This document shows positions 6,981 to 13,763 of a DNA stretch of 26,153 bases, piece after piece (position 1 is the stretch's first letter; each line of letters starts with the position of its first letter). The DNA comes from a virus, in the IMG/VR virus record IMGVR_UViG_3300024355_000069, positions 1-26,153 of that record; one strand, written 5' to 3'. The position numbers and the translations under genes are program-made. Below the pieces are notes generated by a model. It made no database searches and was not told the origin of the DNA. It worked only from the letters and a program-made list of their open reading frames with translations.

Positions 6981-7560
6981 ATTCTTTGTTCCTTAAAAAT
7001 TGTGACAGCAATTCAAAAATAACTTTATTTCCTTTTTCAGTATAATGATTAATTAAACCTCTTTCCGAACTCCAAAGTCTACTAAAATCAAAATGATTTT
7101 TTTCTATTGATAGTTTTTTTAAAATTTCAATATGAGATAAACTTATATAAGGAATTGTTATTATACTATTAATTTCTTTTCTTAACAACCGATAAACATC
7201 TAATTGATACTCGTCGTCGTAGTGATATTTGAACCATCCTTGAGCAGTTTTTAAATTACCATCAAACAAAGAAAAATTTTCGTTTATGTCGGTTAAAATT
7301 AAATCACAATCTTTATGAAATCCAGTTTTATGAATTGGATGATTTGGAGTATGTATTCTACTAGGACTGGTATGACTAACAATTATACAATCATACAGGT
7401 GTTGGTTAATAGTTTCAATTTGTTTATATATTTTGTATTCGCCTACGCCAGCTTGAGCTACATTTGTAACTTCGTGTTCTTTAGCCAATAAATCAACCCA
7501 ACCAATAGAGGCATTTGGCCACTTAGCGGCAAAACTATCACCGGCAATTAAAATTCTCAT
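6973..7560 (-). CDS. SGNH/GDSL-like hydrolase-fold protein 1
   Basis: 195 residues. The N terminus MRILIAGDSFAAKW is block I of the SGNH family with the candidate nucleophile Ser in G-D-S (residues 7-9). A-G-V-G near residue 40 matches the block II glycine, and VSHTSPSR is in the position of block III although the usual Asn is not obvious. Near the C terminus N-H-Y-T-E-K-G-N-K resembles the catalytic-His block but an Asp two or three residues before the His is not present. So it may be a degenerate or non-hydrolytic member. It is coupled by ATGA to a second SGNH-like gene. Substrate unknown; esterase, acyltransferase or binding roles are all possible. Confidence 0.65.
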   Translation of the reverse strand: MRILIAGDSFAAKWPNASIGWVDLLAKEHEVTNVAQAGVGEYKIYKQIETINQHLYDCIIVSHTSPSRIHTPNHPIHKTGFHKDCDLILTDINENFSLFDGNLKTAQGWFKYHYDDEYQLDVYRLLRKEINSIITIPYISLSHIEILKKLSIEKNHFDFSRLWSSERGLINHYTEKGNKVIFELLSQFLRNKEYG

Positions 7561-8375
7561 AGTGCTTTCAACCAGGGTAGATATTTAGTAGCAATGAGAG
7601 TGTGATAATCTTTATTATAATGTTCGTTGTCTTCGATAAAATATTTTGTATGGTCAATATTTTTATCTAAAAAGAATTTTTCAACGGTCTTAGGTGCTAA
7701 TGTTGTAGCTTTTAATTGTCCGTAGTAGTTATAAACATCGGGAAATTTCAATCTTTCTGTAAAATTAAAAAGATATAATTTAGCATTGTTTTCAAAACAA
7801 ATTCTATCCCAGGCAAAGATTTGTAAACCAAAATCTCTTTTTTCTAAAAAAGAGTTTAATTCAAAAAATAATTTAACCTGCATATAAGTATTTTTTCTTA
7901 GATCAGGTTCTAATAATCCTTTCTCAGCAGATAAATTCATACCGGGAAATTTTGAATAATCGTCGTATGTGGGTTTATTGAATAATTGAAGTTTGTCTTT
8001 AACTACCGTATTGTCAACGTATCTAGAAATTAAAGAATTATCACTATCACATTTTAATTTAAAATGATCTACAGGAATAACATCGTCGGATAATTCATTA
8101 TCAAATCCTATTGTAAAACGATTTAAAGGTGCTACACATAGAAATACTTCATCAATGTCGTTATATTCTTCAAACATCGATTTTAACCAGTCTGTATACA
8201 CACGATTGTTTACACCTGCCATTGCATATATAGCCGCAGGTTTGTTTAGTTCGGACGAATAAATTTCTCCGTAATTATTTTCATTCCAGTAAGAAAAACT
8301 TCCTGGACCAATTTTTCCAGGAATACTATGGTATCCACAAGTATGACTATCTCCAATAAACAACGATCTTGACAT
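7557..8375 (-). CDS. SGNH/GDSL-like hydrolase-fold protein 2
   Basis: 272 residues from the ATG at 8375, which overlaps the HIT stop by one base (TAATG); a GTG two codons earlier is less likely. Block I is SLFIGDSHTCGY, block II A-M-A-G-V-N-N-R near residue 56, block III FLCVAPLNRFT, and D-N-E-H-Y-N-K-D-Y-H near the C terminus gives Asp and His in the family order. The catalytic set therefore looks more complete than in the neighbouring SGNH-like protein. No signal peptide or membrane segment, so it should act in the cytoplasm. It sits in an operon of nucleotide and base-modification enzymes, which is unusual for a lipase-like fold; the substrate is unknown. Confidence 0.7.
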   Translation of the reverse strand: MSRSLFIGDSHTCGYHSIPGKIGPGSFSYWNENNYGEIYSSELNKPAAIYAMAGVNNRVYTDWLKSMFEEYNDIDEVFLCVAPLNRFTIGFDNELSDDVIPVDHFKLKCDSDNSLISRYVDNTVVKDKLQLFNKPTYDDYSKFPGMNLSAEKGLLEPDLRKNTYMQVKLFFELNSFLEKRDFGLQIFAWDRICFENNAKLYLFNFTERLKFPDVYNYYGQLKATTLAPKTVEKFFLDKNIDHTKYFIEDNEHYNKDYHTLIATKYLPWLKAL

Positions 8376-8767
8376 TACCACTTCCTATAATTACCTCGTT
8401 CTGGAATAACGTGTCTAACCCCACCAGTGGGATCTTCCATATCGCCTGTTCGTCTTGGAATTAAATGTACATGAGGCCACGGAACCGTTTGTCCTGCTGA
8501 TTGGCCATAGTTAAGACCAATATTAAACCCATCCCATTCTCCGGTGCCTACACGTTTAATTCCATCTTTAACTGCATCTTCAAAACAATCCATTAGCACA
8601 TCAATAGTATTGTATTTAGGCACAAAAAGAAGATGGCCATCAGTAACAGGATACTTATCTCTAAATACTCTAACATGATAGTCTTCCTCTACAAGTTCGG
8701 TCCACGGTGCTTTTGAATCTTCAATAAAATCAGGCTCCGACGGAAATACTTTATGTTCGTGTTTCAT
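8375..8767 (-). CDS. HIT-family nucleotide-binding protein
   Basis: 130 residues from the ATG at 8767, which forms an ATGA overlap with the phosphoribosyltransferase stop; a TTG 21 bases upstream is the other option. HIT proteins bind and hydrolyse or transfer nucleoside monophosphates from nucleotide conjugates. The GHLLFVPK strand (44-51) and AGQTVPWPHVHLIPRR (91-106) are typical. Of the H-x-H-x-H triad the second and third histidines (H99, H101) remain, with Trp at the first position (97). The middle His is the nucleophile in this family, so activity is possible. The position after a phosphoribosyltransferase suggests a nucleotide-salvage role. Confidence 0.85.
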   Translation of the reverse strand: MKHEHKVFPSEPDFIEDSKAPWTELVEEDYHVRVFRDKYPVTDGHLLFVPKYNTIDVLMDCFEDAVKDGIKRVGTGEWDGFNIGLNYGQSAGQTVPWPHVHLIPRRTGDMEDPTGGVRHVIPERGNYRKW

Positions 8768-9351
8768 TTTGACCACCACTCTTCCCAAGGAAAATCAACC
8801 CATACATCCTCTTCTGCTTTGTTAATTTCCATGCCAACAAAATCCATTTTTACATTACACTTACTAGCAAGATTATCAACTAAAACAGCAAATTTAACAT
8901 TTTCGTTCCAAACTTCGTTCCACGAGTCGTCTCCTGGAAAACAACTAGAGCGCCAATCATCCATAATCCAATTAAAGGTAGCGCCACTATCGTTTATATC
9001 GTCTACAATTAAAATATTTTTGTAAGTAGCCCCGTCTTCTAACAAACCACTAGCTACATCTAAAATACTTCCAATGTCGTTAGCATCGTCAATTATACGA
9101 TCCTTAGTTGGAGGACCAAGTGCATCTTCTGCCATCCACATATTGCTTTCTCCACCGCTGCCATCTCTTAAACTAACATTTAAAGTCCACATTGGTACAT
9201 TAAGATAATGACTCAACAATACAGCGGGAATAAGGCCACCGCGAGTTAGGCCAACAATATAATCTGGCTTCCAATATCCTGTTGCAATATTTCTTCCAAT
9301 TTTTGAAACCAACCCTGTCATTTCATGCTGGTTGATTATGAGCTTTTTCAT
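8764..9351 (-). CDS. Phosphoribosyltransferase (type I PRTase)
   Basis: 195 residues. The PRPP-binding signature ILIVDDINDSGAT (113-125) and the upstream R-G-G loop (37-39) identify a type I phosphoribosyltransferase. It would transfer ribose-5-phosphate from PRPP to a purine base or related compound. The architecture is closest to the xanthine/hypoxanthine-guanine group, but a ~30-residue insertion near residues 65-100 and a Trp-rich C terminus (EEWWSK) make the substrate uncertain. A strong AGGAG precedes the ATG, inside the 3' end of the cupin gene (29-base overlap). In this operon it might salvage guanine released by the DpdA exchange; that is inference. Confidence 0.85.
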   Translation of the reverse strand: MKKLIINQHEMTGLVSKIGRNIATGYWKPDYIVGLTRGGLIPAVLLSHYLNVPMWTLNVSLRDGSGGESNMWMAEDALGPPTKDRIIDDANDIGSILDVASGLLEDGATYKNILIVDDINDSGATFNWIMDDWRSSCFPGDDSWNEVWNENVKFAVLVDNLASKCNVKMDFVGMEINKAEEDVWVDFPWEEWWSK

Positions 9352-9769
9352 ATCTCTCCTTTAGATACTCTTCATGTTGTATCCATTTACCGTTAACATC
9401 AAAACCCCAATCGCGTTGTTTAGGACCAGGCATAAAAATAGTCCAGCACTCAACACCTGGTTCTAATTCAACACGATGAAAGCTATTAGCACTACAAGTT
9501 CTAAAATGACCAGGACCTCTCCAGAATCTTCCTTCTGGAGTAGTTTCCCAGTAACCACCTTTGAGAATTAGTGTAGCATAAGGCCAAGGATGATCGTGTA
9601 AATCGTCCGGATCACCTTTTAAGAATTTGTGTAAAAAGATATTAAATGGAAAACGATCTCTATCTTTTAGAAAAAGATAGTAACGTTCTAAATATGGTTC
9701 GTTTACTTCTCGATCCATAACGATACGTTTACGACCCATACCTTCTAAAAGATTAAGAAACCATTTCAT
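9323..9769 (-). CDS. Cupin-fold protein
   Basis: 148 residues from the ATG at 9769, which overlaps the previous stop as ATGA; longer in-frame extensions run through the preceding gene and are rejected. The region KGDPDDLHDHPWPYATLILKG places H58 and H60 as candidate metal ligands of a cupin barrel, with E75 and H98 (SFHRVEL) completing a plausible 3-His-1-Glu site. Cupins of this kind include dioxygenases, isomerases and sugar-modifying enzymes, so the reaction cannot be named. It lies between GTP cyclohydrolase and the phosphoribosyltransferase, suggesting a metabolite or base substrate. Confidence 0.7.
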   Translation of the reverse strand: MKWFLNLLEGMGRKRIVMDREVNEPYLERYYLFLKDRDRFPFNIFLHKFLKGDPDDLHDHPWPYATLILKGGYWETTPEGRFWRGPGHFRTCSANSFHRVELEPGVECWTIFMPGPKQRDWGFDVNGKWIQHEEYLKERYEKAHNQPA

Positions 9770-9981
9770 GTGCGATCCTTTAACCATGCGTCTACTTTTG
9801 CTTCTGCTTCTTCTTGTGTAACAGCATAAGCATAGATCCAAAAACAATCATCTTTACCTTTGATATCAAAAGGAACACTACCGTTAAACAGGATTCCTTC
9901 TTCTAACATACGTTTTACTTCAAATTTCTTTAAATTTCTTGCACGATTAATTAAATCGTTAGCCATGTCTACTGAATTCAT
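9766..9981 (-). CDS. Small hypothetical protein
   Basis: 71 residues coupled by ATGA to the FolE stop upstream and to the cupin start downstream. It has an N-terminal helix (DMANDLINRARNLKKFEVKRMLEE), a short beta region (FWIYAYAVTQEE) and a C-terminal helix (AEAKVDAWLKD). No motif or family recognised. The strict coupling argues that it is a real gene. Confidence 0.65.
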   Translation of the reverse strand: MNSVDMANDLINRARNLKKFEVKRMLEEGILFNGSVPFDIKGKDDCFWIYAYAVTQEEAEAKVDAWLKDRT

Positions 9982-10724
9982 CTTGGGGCAAACTCCTGTT
10001 GTAGTTTAATGTTATCAAAGAATTCTTTCTTTGTACCAGGATCATCTTTAAACGCACCTTTGAGTACGGTGGTCTGTGTAAGACTAGAATGTGCCATAAT
10101 ACCACGATTCTCACAGCATCCGTGTACTGCTTGAATATAAACGCCTAGGTCTCTAGCTTCTGTGGCTTTTTCGATCTCCCGAGCAATGTCATTAGCAAGT
10201 TCCTCCTGGAGAGTACCACGTCGGGCACACCACTGGGCGATTCTTGTGTATTTGCTGAGTCCGATGAGCTTTTGGGCAGCAATAATACCAATATAAGCAA
10301 CGCCAGTAACGGGTTGGTGATGATGGCTACACATACTGCGAAGCTCGCTACGAACAACCAACATACCTTCGTAACGGTCCTCCGAGTCATTTGGAAACGC
10401 TGTTGCTGATGGTTTTGGGTCATATCTTCCTGCCATTATTTCGTTAAAATACATCTTAGCAAGGCGACGTGCTGTGCCTTTACTATTAGGATCGTTTTCA
10501 CGATCAATTAGCAACCGATCAAGCACTAGTTCAAATGCCTCTGTTGCTTCGTCAATTAGTCGTTCTTTATCGCCTTCGTGTAAAAAGTCGCTGATATTAT
10601 CGCCAGCCCAAAAGCGTTTGCCCTCACGTTTCATTTTAAAACGAAGATGATCGCCTAAGTATGCTTCTTCGTAACCACCGTTCCCTGCCATTGCGTCCAG
10701 GGCTGTTTCTTTTTTATCTGTCAA
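9978..10724 (-). CDS. folE: GTP cyclohydrolase I (FolE)
   Basis: 248 residues. Converts GTP to dihydroneopterin triphosphate, the entry step to tetrahydropterins and, through QueD and QueE, 7-deazaguanines. Zinc ligands are visible as C132 and H134/H135 (MCSHHHQPVTG) and the H-x-C at 201-203 (AVHGCCENRGIM). K-L-I-G-L-S-K and RRGTLQEEL are family signatures. It uses a TTG start at 10724 with a well-spaced GGAG; a stop lies two codons upstream, and the next ATG (residue 12) lacks a ribosome site. The ~45-residue N-terminal extension is also seen in bacterial type IA enzymes. Confidence 0.93.
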   Translation of the reverse strand: MTDKKETALDAMAGNGGYEEAYLGDHLRFKMKREGKRFWAGDNISDFLHEGDKERLIDEATEAFELVLDRLLIDRENDPNSKGTARRLAKMYFNEIMAGRYDPKPSATAFPNDSEDRYEGMLVVRSELRSMCSHHHQPVTGVAYIGIIAAQKLIGLSKYTRIAQWCARRGTLQEELANDIAREIEKATEARDLGVYIQAVHGCCENRGIMAHSSLTQTTVLKGAFKDDPGTKKEFFDNIKLQQEFAPR

Positions 10725-10763
10725 TTAAATTTCTCCGAGTTAATGTCGTGGATGACATATTAG

Positions 10764-11825
10764 TTATTTTAACATATCTAATAGGTTATCGCAACTAAAA
10801 TAGTTTTCTTTTAGTTTTGTTACTTGTTTATTTAGGCGAGGTAGATAAGATTTATAATTTTCCATATAGTGAATAACTCGATCTACAACAGCACTTCTGT
10901 ATTTTTTATAGCTGTCAAATGATTCTGTCCATTCGCTAGGATATTTGAAATCCTCCATTGACATTTCGCTGTAACTTAAACGATCTGGAACCATAGGTAT
11001 TGCATCAACAATTGCACCTTCATACCAACTAATACCTAGTGTTTCTTGCAGGTTAGCACTAAACACAAGTTTAGCTTCTCCTAAGAAATTATGATATTCG
11101 TTTTTGGTTAGTTGGCGTTCTTGACAAACAACAAATTCATACTGCGGTAACTGCTCTTTAAGATCATTAAAAATGTCAACTTGTTTTTCAGGAGCAATAC
11201 GATGAGGAAAAAGGATTAGATCTTTTTTAGCCATTCCTTTATATTGCAATAAAGTATCTTCCATATACTCCATTGGCCAACCAGTACGAGTCATTTTATA
11301 ATAATTTTCTGGTCCGTACATACCGCCAAACAAATTCTTATTAAACATTTCGATATGAAATTGAGTAGCAAAGTAGTTGTGGTCGAACGCATGAAAGAAA
11401 CTTTTCTCAGCGTGTCTAACCCAGGGAGCATCGCCGATGAGTCTGCCTAGAAAGTCTTGAGGATCGTATGACCCAGCATGCCATAAGCCATGTGTGGTTA
11501 CTGGAATGTTCAATAACTCACTCATGTACTTTAAATTTATGATACCAGGATGCCAAGCATCAGTAAACAAAAAGTGATCGCCGGGATGAACGGCTCCGTT
11601 ACAAAATAAACGCCCCATCTGCTCAACTTGGCTAGACTTATAGATATTAGTCCCGCCAAAATTAAGAAAGGCGCCAGGAGTAGTGGCACTAGGAATGTCC
11701 GTAGGACCAGATATAATTTGAACATTGTGACCTGCCTTTCGAAGAAGTGAAGGTAAATGGGTTTTCCACTCGCCTGTATAGCGAGTTTCTACTGCTTCAA
11801 GGTCAACGAGGAAAACCCTTGCCAT
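10764..11825 (-). CDS. GT-B glycosyltransferase (GT4-like)
   Basis: 353 residues from the ATG at 11825, preceded by AGGGG; a longer frame upstream overlaps the previous gene and is rejected. The N-terminal Rossmann half starts ARVFLVDLEAVETRYTGEW. The C-terminal half has FPHRIAPEKQVD (207-218), the donor-phosphate region, and an E-x7-E signature (E261 to E269 in ETLGISWYE), as in retaining GT4 enzymes. The donor would be a nucleotide sugar; the acceptor is unknown. In T4-like phages such enzymes may glycosylate DNA bases or surface polymers. Its place between the QueD-like gene and folE makes a modified base a plausible acceptor, but this is inference. Confidence 0.82.
   Translation of the reverse strand: MARVFLVDLEAVETRYTGEWKTHLPSLLRKAGHNVQIISGPTDIPSATTPGAFLNFGGTNIYKSSQVEQMGRLFCNGAVHPGDHFLFTDAWHPGIINLKYMSELLNIPVTTHGLWHAGSYDPQDFLGRLIGDAPWVRHAEKSFFHAFDHNYFATQFHIEMFNKNLFGGMYGPENYYKMTRTGWPMEYMEDTLLQYKGMAKKDLILFPHRIAPEKQVDIFNDLKEQLPQYEFVVCQERQLTKNEYHNFLGEAKLVFSANLQETLGISWYEGAIVDAIPMVPDRLSYSEMSMEDFKYPSEWTESFDSYKKYRSAVVDRVIHYMENYKSYLPRLNKQVTKLKENYFSCDNLLDMLK
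10766..10794 (-). promoter_or_regulatory. Candidate weak sigma70 promoter ahead of folE
   Basis: Minus-strand TTGCGA (10794-10789), 17-base spacer, TAAAAT (10771-10766). The -35 matches consensus at 4 of 6 bases and the -10 at 5 of 6. It lies in the last codons of the glycosyltransferase gene and would give a leader of about 35 bases containing a small ATGTC/GACAT hairpin and the GGAG site. In AT-rich DNA a match of this quality could be chance. Confidence 0.3.
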
Positions 11826-11826
11826 A

Positions 11827-12087
11827 TTAACGACCCCTGCGATCGTAATTTCGATTGTCGTAGTTACGACCTTCGAATCTTGGTTTATTTCCTTGGTAAG
11901 GTCGACGTGGTCGCTTACTTGCCAAGTATGCACCATAATTAGGTGCATCTTTACGATACAACTCCGCTGGATCAAAATTGCGAAGTTCGAAGCGACACCA
12001 GTCGTAGTATGCTTCTAGATCATCCCAAACTTTTACAACGTCCGGGCGGTTTTCAAAATAGGAATAATCCTTATAATTACGAGCCAT
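11827..12087 (-). CDS. Conserved hypothetical protein with basic Arg/Asn/Tyr-rich tail
   Basis: 86 residues, ATG behind AAGGA. The first ~55 residues (YKDYSYFENRPDVVKVWDDL and onward) are an aromatic, acidic helical region that I recognise from marine T4-like phages. The last ~30 are strongly basic with repeated R-N-Y-D units (GRNYDNRNYDRRGR) and likely disordered, as in nucleic-acid-binding tails. It lies one base from the glycosyltransferase start, so the two are probably translated together. Function unknown; RNA or DNA binding is suggested only by composition. Confidence 0.72.
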   Translation of the reverse strand: MARNYKDYSYFENRPDVVKVWDDLEAYYDWCRFELRNFDPAELYRKDAPNYGAYLASKRPRRPYQGNKPRFEGRNYDNRNYDRRGR

Positions 12088-12099
12088 TATAGCTTTCCT

Positions 12100-12489
12100 T
12101 TAGTACTTGATGAAACTACCATTTTCTCCGTCTTCGGAGACCTCAATCCAAACCTCACGGTCGGGATACTTTTTGCTAATCATGTCATATAAATCATCTG
12201 ACATCATTTCGCAACTTTTAAAATCTAAACTCAGTGTAGCATCTGCGTAGAGATTTTGCAACCAACGTTTAAATTGAATAAACTCAATATCGCGGTCATT
12301 GTGAGTAACACCAATCCATACCTTAAAATGGAAGATATGTCGATGTGGATAGCCTAGGAAACTTACATCATATTCATCACCTGTTGCTAGGTTAGGATCT
12401 GTAAGTGCTGCGGGATATTTGTGCATACCTTCTTTTTGAAAGGTAACCCAAATCATTTTGTTAGGACGAATGTCTTGTTTGATAATCAT
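12100..12489 (-). CDS. queD: QueD-like tunnelling-fold protein (6-carboxy-tetrahydropterin synthase/PTPS family)
   Basis: 129 residues from the ATG at 12489, which overlaps the previous stop as ATGA. Family features are a first zinc His in FQKEGMHKYP (H23), the H-x-H pair in YPHRHIFHFKV (H49, H51), a downstream acidic site in S-C-E-M-M (E94), and the terminal substrate Glu in IEVSEDGENG (E117/E119). The order and spacing match QueD/PTPS. The catalytic Cys normally just before the H-x-H pair is absent, so the chemistry could differ from standard QueD. QueD turns dihydroneopterin triphosphate into 6-carboxy-tetrahydropterin, exactly between FolE and QueE, both present. I infer this role from fold features and context. 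Confidence 0.6.
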   Translation of the reverse strand: MIIKQDIRPNKMIWVTFQKEGMHKYPAALTDPNLATGDEYDVSFLGYPHRHIFHFKVWIGVTHNDRDIEFIQFKRWLQNLYADATLSLDFKSCEMMSDDLYDMISKKYPDREVWIEVSEDGENGSFIKY

Positions 12490-12701
12490 ATTTGCATCAA
12501 GCCGTCGCACAGCTCTTTAATTTCATCTCTGGTCATATTAAAGTTATAGATACTTGAAGTATCAACTTTACCTTGTTTATTTAGGCTTTCTTGCACAAAG
12601 TCTAAACTAATAAGACCTTTTGGAGCAATACATTCGTTTGCTACAACCTTTAAACGAAAGCCGGGATTTTCATGTACAACAAATTCTTTTTTAACTCTCA
12701 T
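12486..12701 (-). CDS. Small conserved hypothetical protein
   Basis: 71 residues beginning MRVKKEFVVHENPGFRL, then a region ECIAPKGLISLDFVQESLNKQG that I recognise from cyanophage small proteins, and a C-terminal helix. It looks like a small alpha/beta domain with no catalytic motif. ATGA overlaps link it to both neighbours, directly upstream of the QueD-like gene. Function unknown. Confidence 0.7.
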   Translation of the reverse strand: MRVKKEFVVHENPGFRLKVVANECIAPKGLISLDFVQESLNKQGKVDTSSIYNFNMTRDEIKELCDGLMQI

Positions 12702-13078
12702 CTTTGCAAAGCCTCCATCATAATAATTTTTGCTAAACGATCACCTAAATCTTCTGCTTCTGTAATAACATGCATAGTATTTTGATTACGATCTCTATTA
12801 CGATCATAACTACGAGTTTCTACAACGTATCCACCACTTGCTTTATAAATCTGTAGTCGCATACCTTCGGAAGATAGTTTATCTTCTTCAACATAGATAC
12901 CACGATCTGCTTCGATATCGTCTTGATGGTCCATTAACCAGTTGCGAAAACGTTGTTTTAAAGTTAGTTTCATTTCTTTCTTTCTTGCCTTTTTAATTTT
13001 ATTCAATCCGTAACCAGGTGTTCTTGCGATTGACTTTTGGCCAATGGCGTAGCCTGCTGATACTTGTCCAGTACTCAT
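12698..13078 (-). CDS. Conserved hypothetical protein
   Basis: 126 residues from the ATG at 13078 (ATGA overlap). An internal ATG at 12973 (MKLTLKQRFRNWLMDHQDD) starts the part I recognise from other marine T4-like phages and might be the true or a second start. It lacks a good Shine-Dalgarno sequence. The conserved part continues with GIYVEEDKLSSEGMRLQIYKASGG and RNQNTMHVITEAEDLGDRLAKII, an alpha/beta domain of unknown function. If the longer start is right, the first 35 residues are a basic Gly-rich extension. Confidence 0.68.
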   Translation of the reverse strand: MSTGQVSAGYAIGQKSIARTPGYGLNKIKKARKKEMKLTLKQRFRNWLMDHQDDIEADRGIYVEEDKLSSEGMRLQIYKASGGYVVETRSYDRNRDRNQNTMHVITEAEDLGDRLAKIIMMEALQR

Positions 13079-13608
13079 TTAATAATTTCATCCTTGCCAT
13101 ATTGATCCCAATCTGTGAAGCGATCTCTTCCCAGAAGGTCCTGTAGGTTATGACACCATACCCCAGGATTAGTTGCTGAAAAATCTTTGTCGTCGATTTT
13201 AAGAGTGGCGTTATAACCTAGTTGATTAATATAAGGTAATTTTACACTGATCTGCGGAATAAATCTACGTTTTTCGGTAAGACCGCTTTCAAGCAATCCT
13301 TCCGTTTCGCTGACATCAAAATCAAGAGTACACCAGAAACCGTCTTCGGCGTCTAAGCATACATAGATCATATCTTCCCAAGGACGCCAGGTTTCAACAT
13401 CATTGACGCCGTTAGTTTTAAAACTTTGGTTAGCACCAAAATAGATATGTTTGCAGTCGTTATTACGAGCAAGTTCCATAATAACATATGGATCATGAAC
13501 GCCTACAACAAAAAGAGTTTTCATTCCAAAGGCAGGAGTCTTTTCAATTTCGACTCCTGTAAAGAAGGTGATGTTGTTTTCAACACCAGTGGAGTAATCA
13601 CGTTTCAT
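13075..13608 (-). CDS. Conserved protein of unknown function, first gene after consensus promoter P3
   Basis: 177 residues. Recognisable segments include KRDYSTGVENNITFFTGVEIEKTPAFG, TLFVVGVHDP, HIYFGANQSF and FIPQISVKLPYI. I recall this family from marine T4-like phages without an assigned function. The N-terminal half alternates strands and helices in a Rossmann-like way; the C-terminal half is beta-rich (CTLDFDVS, ATLKIDDKDF). It is the first full gene after a perfect sigma70 promoter and heads the run that includes the QueD-like protein and FolE, so an early role is likely. A link to base modification is only contextual. Confidence 0.75.
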   Translation of the reverse strand: MKRDYSTGVENNITFFTGVEIEKTPAFGMKTLFVVGVHDPYVIMELARNNDCKHIYFGANQSFKTNGVNDVETWRPWEDMIYVCLDAEDGFWCTLDFDVSETEGLLESGLTEKRRFIPQISVKLPYINQLGYNATLKIDDKDFSATNPGVWCHNLQDLLGRDRFTDWDQYGKDEIIK

Positions 13609-13763
13609 TTTTTAAAAAGATTTTTAATTGACGTAAGTAAATTATAATATCTTGCTTTGTAATTGTCAACAAGAATTTGGTTAACCACAGATTGATGAGG
13701 ACATCTTCCTTGATTCCAAGTACAATTTGGTTGAACGTCTTCTTTACAATATGTACATTTCAT
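13605..13763 (-). CDS. 52-residue zinc-ribbon-like protein
   Basis: Short gene with ATGA overlaps at both ends, so its frame is fixed by coupling. The N terminus has C-T-Y-C (residues 3-6) and then N-C-T-W-N-Q-G-R-C-P-H (C14, C21, H23), four or five ligands in a spacing suited to one zinc ion. A basic C-terminal helix follows (DNYKARYYNLLTSIKNLFKK). I recognise the N-terminal pattern from cyanophage microproteins. Nucleic-acid or protein binding is likely; the role is unknown. Promoter P3 lies within its coding sequence. Confidence 0.72.
   Translation of the reverse strand: MKCTYCKEDVQPNCTWNQGRCPHQSVVNQILVDNYKARYYNLLTSIKNLFKK
13641..13669 (-). promoter_or_regulatory. Perfect consensus sigma70 promoter P3
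   Basis: Minus-strand TTGACA (13669-13664), 17-base spacer, TATAAT (13646-13641), twelve of twelve consensus bases. It lies inside the coding sequence of the 52-residue cysteine protein. The predicted start is near 13634, giving a ~26-base leader to the ATG at 13608 with no clear Shine-Dalgarno sequence. It would drive the run from the 177-residue unknown protein through the QueD-like, glycosyltransferase and folE genes as an early transcript made by host polymerase. Confidence 0.8.

Noticed and set aside
9770-9847. Upstream extension of the cupin protein (26 Cys/Arg/Ser-rich residues)
   Set aside because: It overlaps the coupled 71-residue gene in another frame, and the ATG at 9769 has the usual ATGA coupling.
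10725-10763. Possible preQ1 or other riboswitch before folE, and before queE
   Set aside because: Only a 5-bp ATGTC/GACAT hairpin is present before folE and no leader exists before queE; no conserved aptamer pattern is visible.
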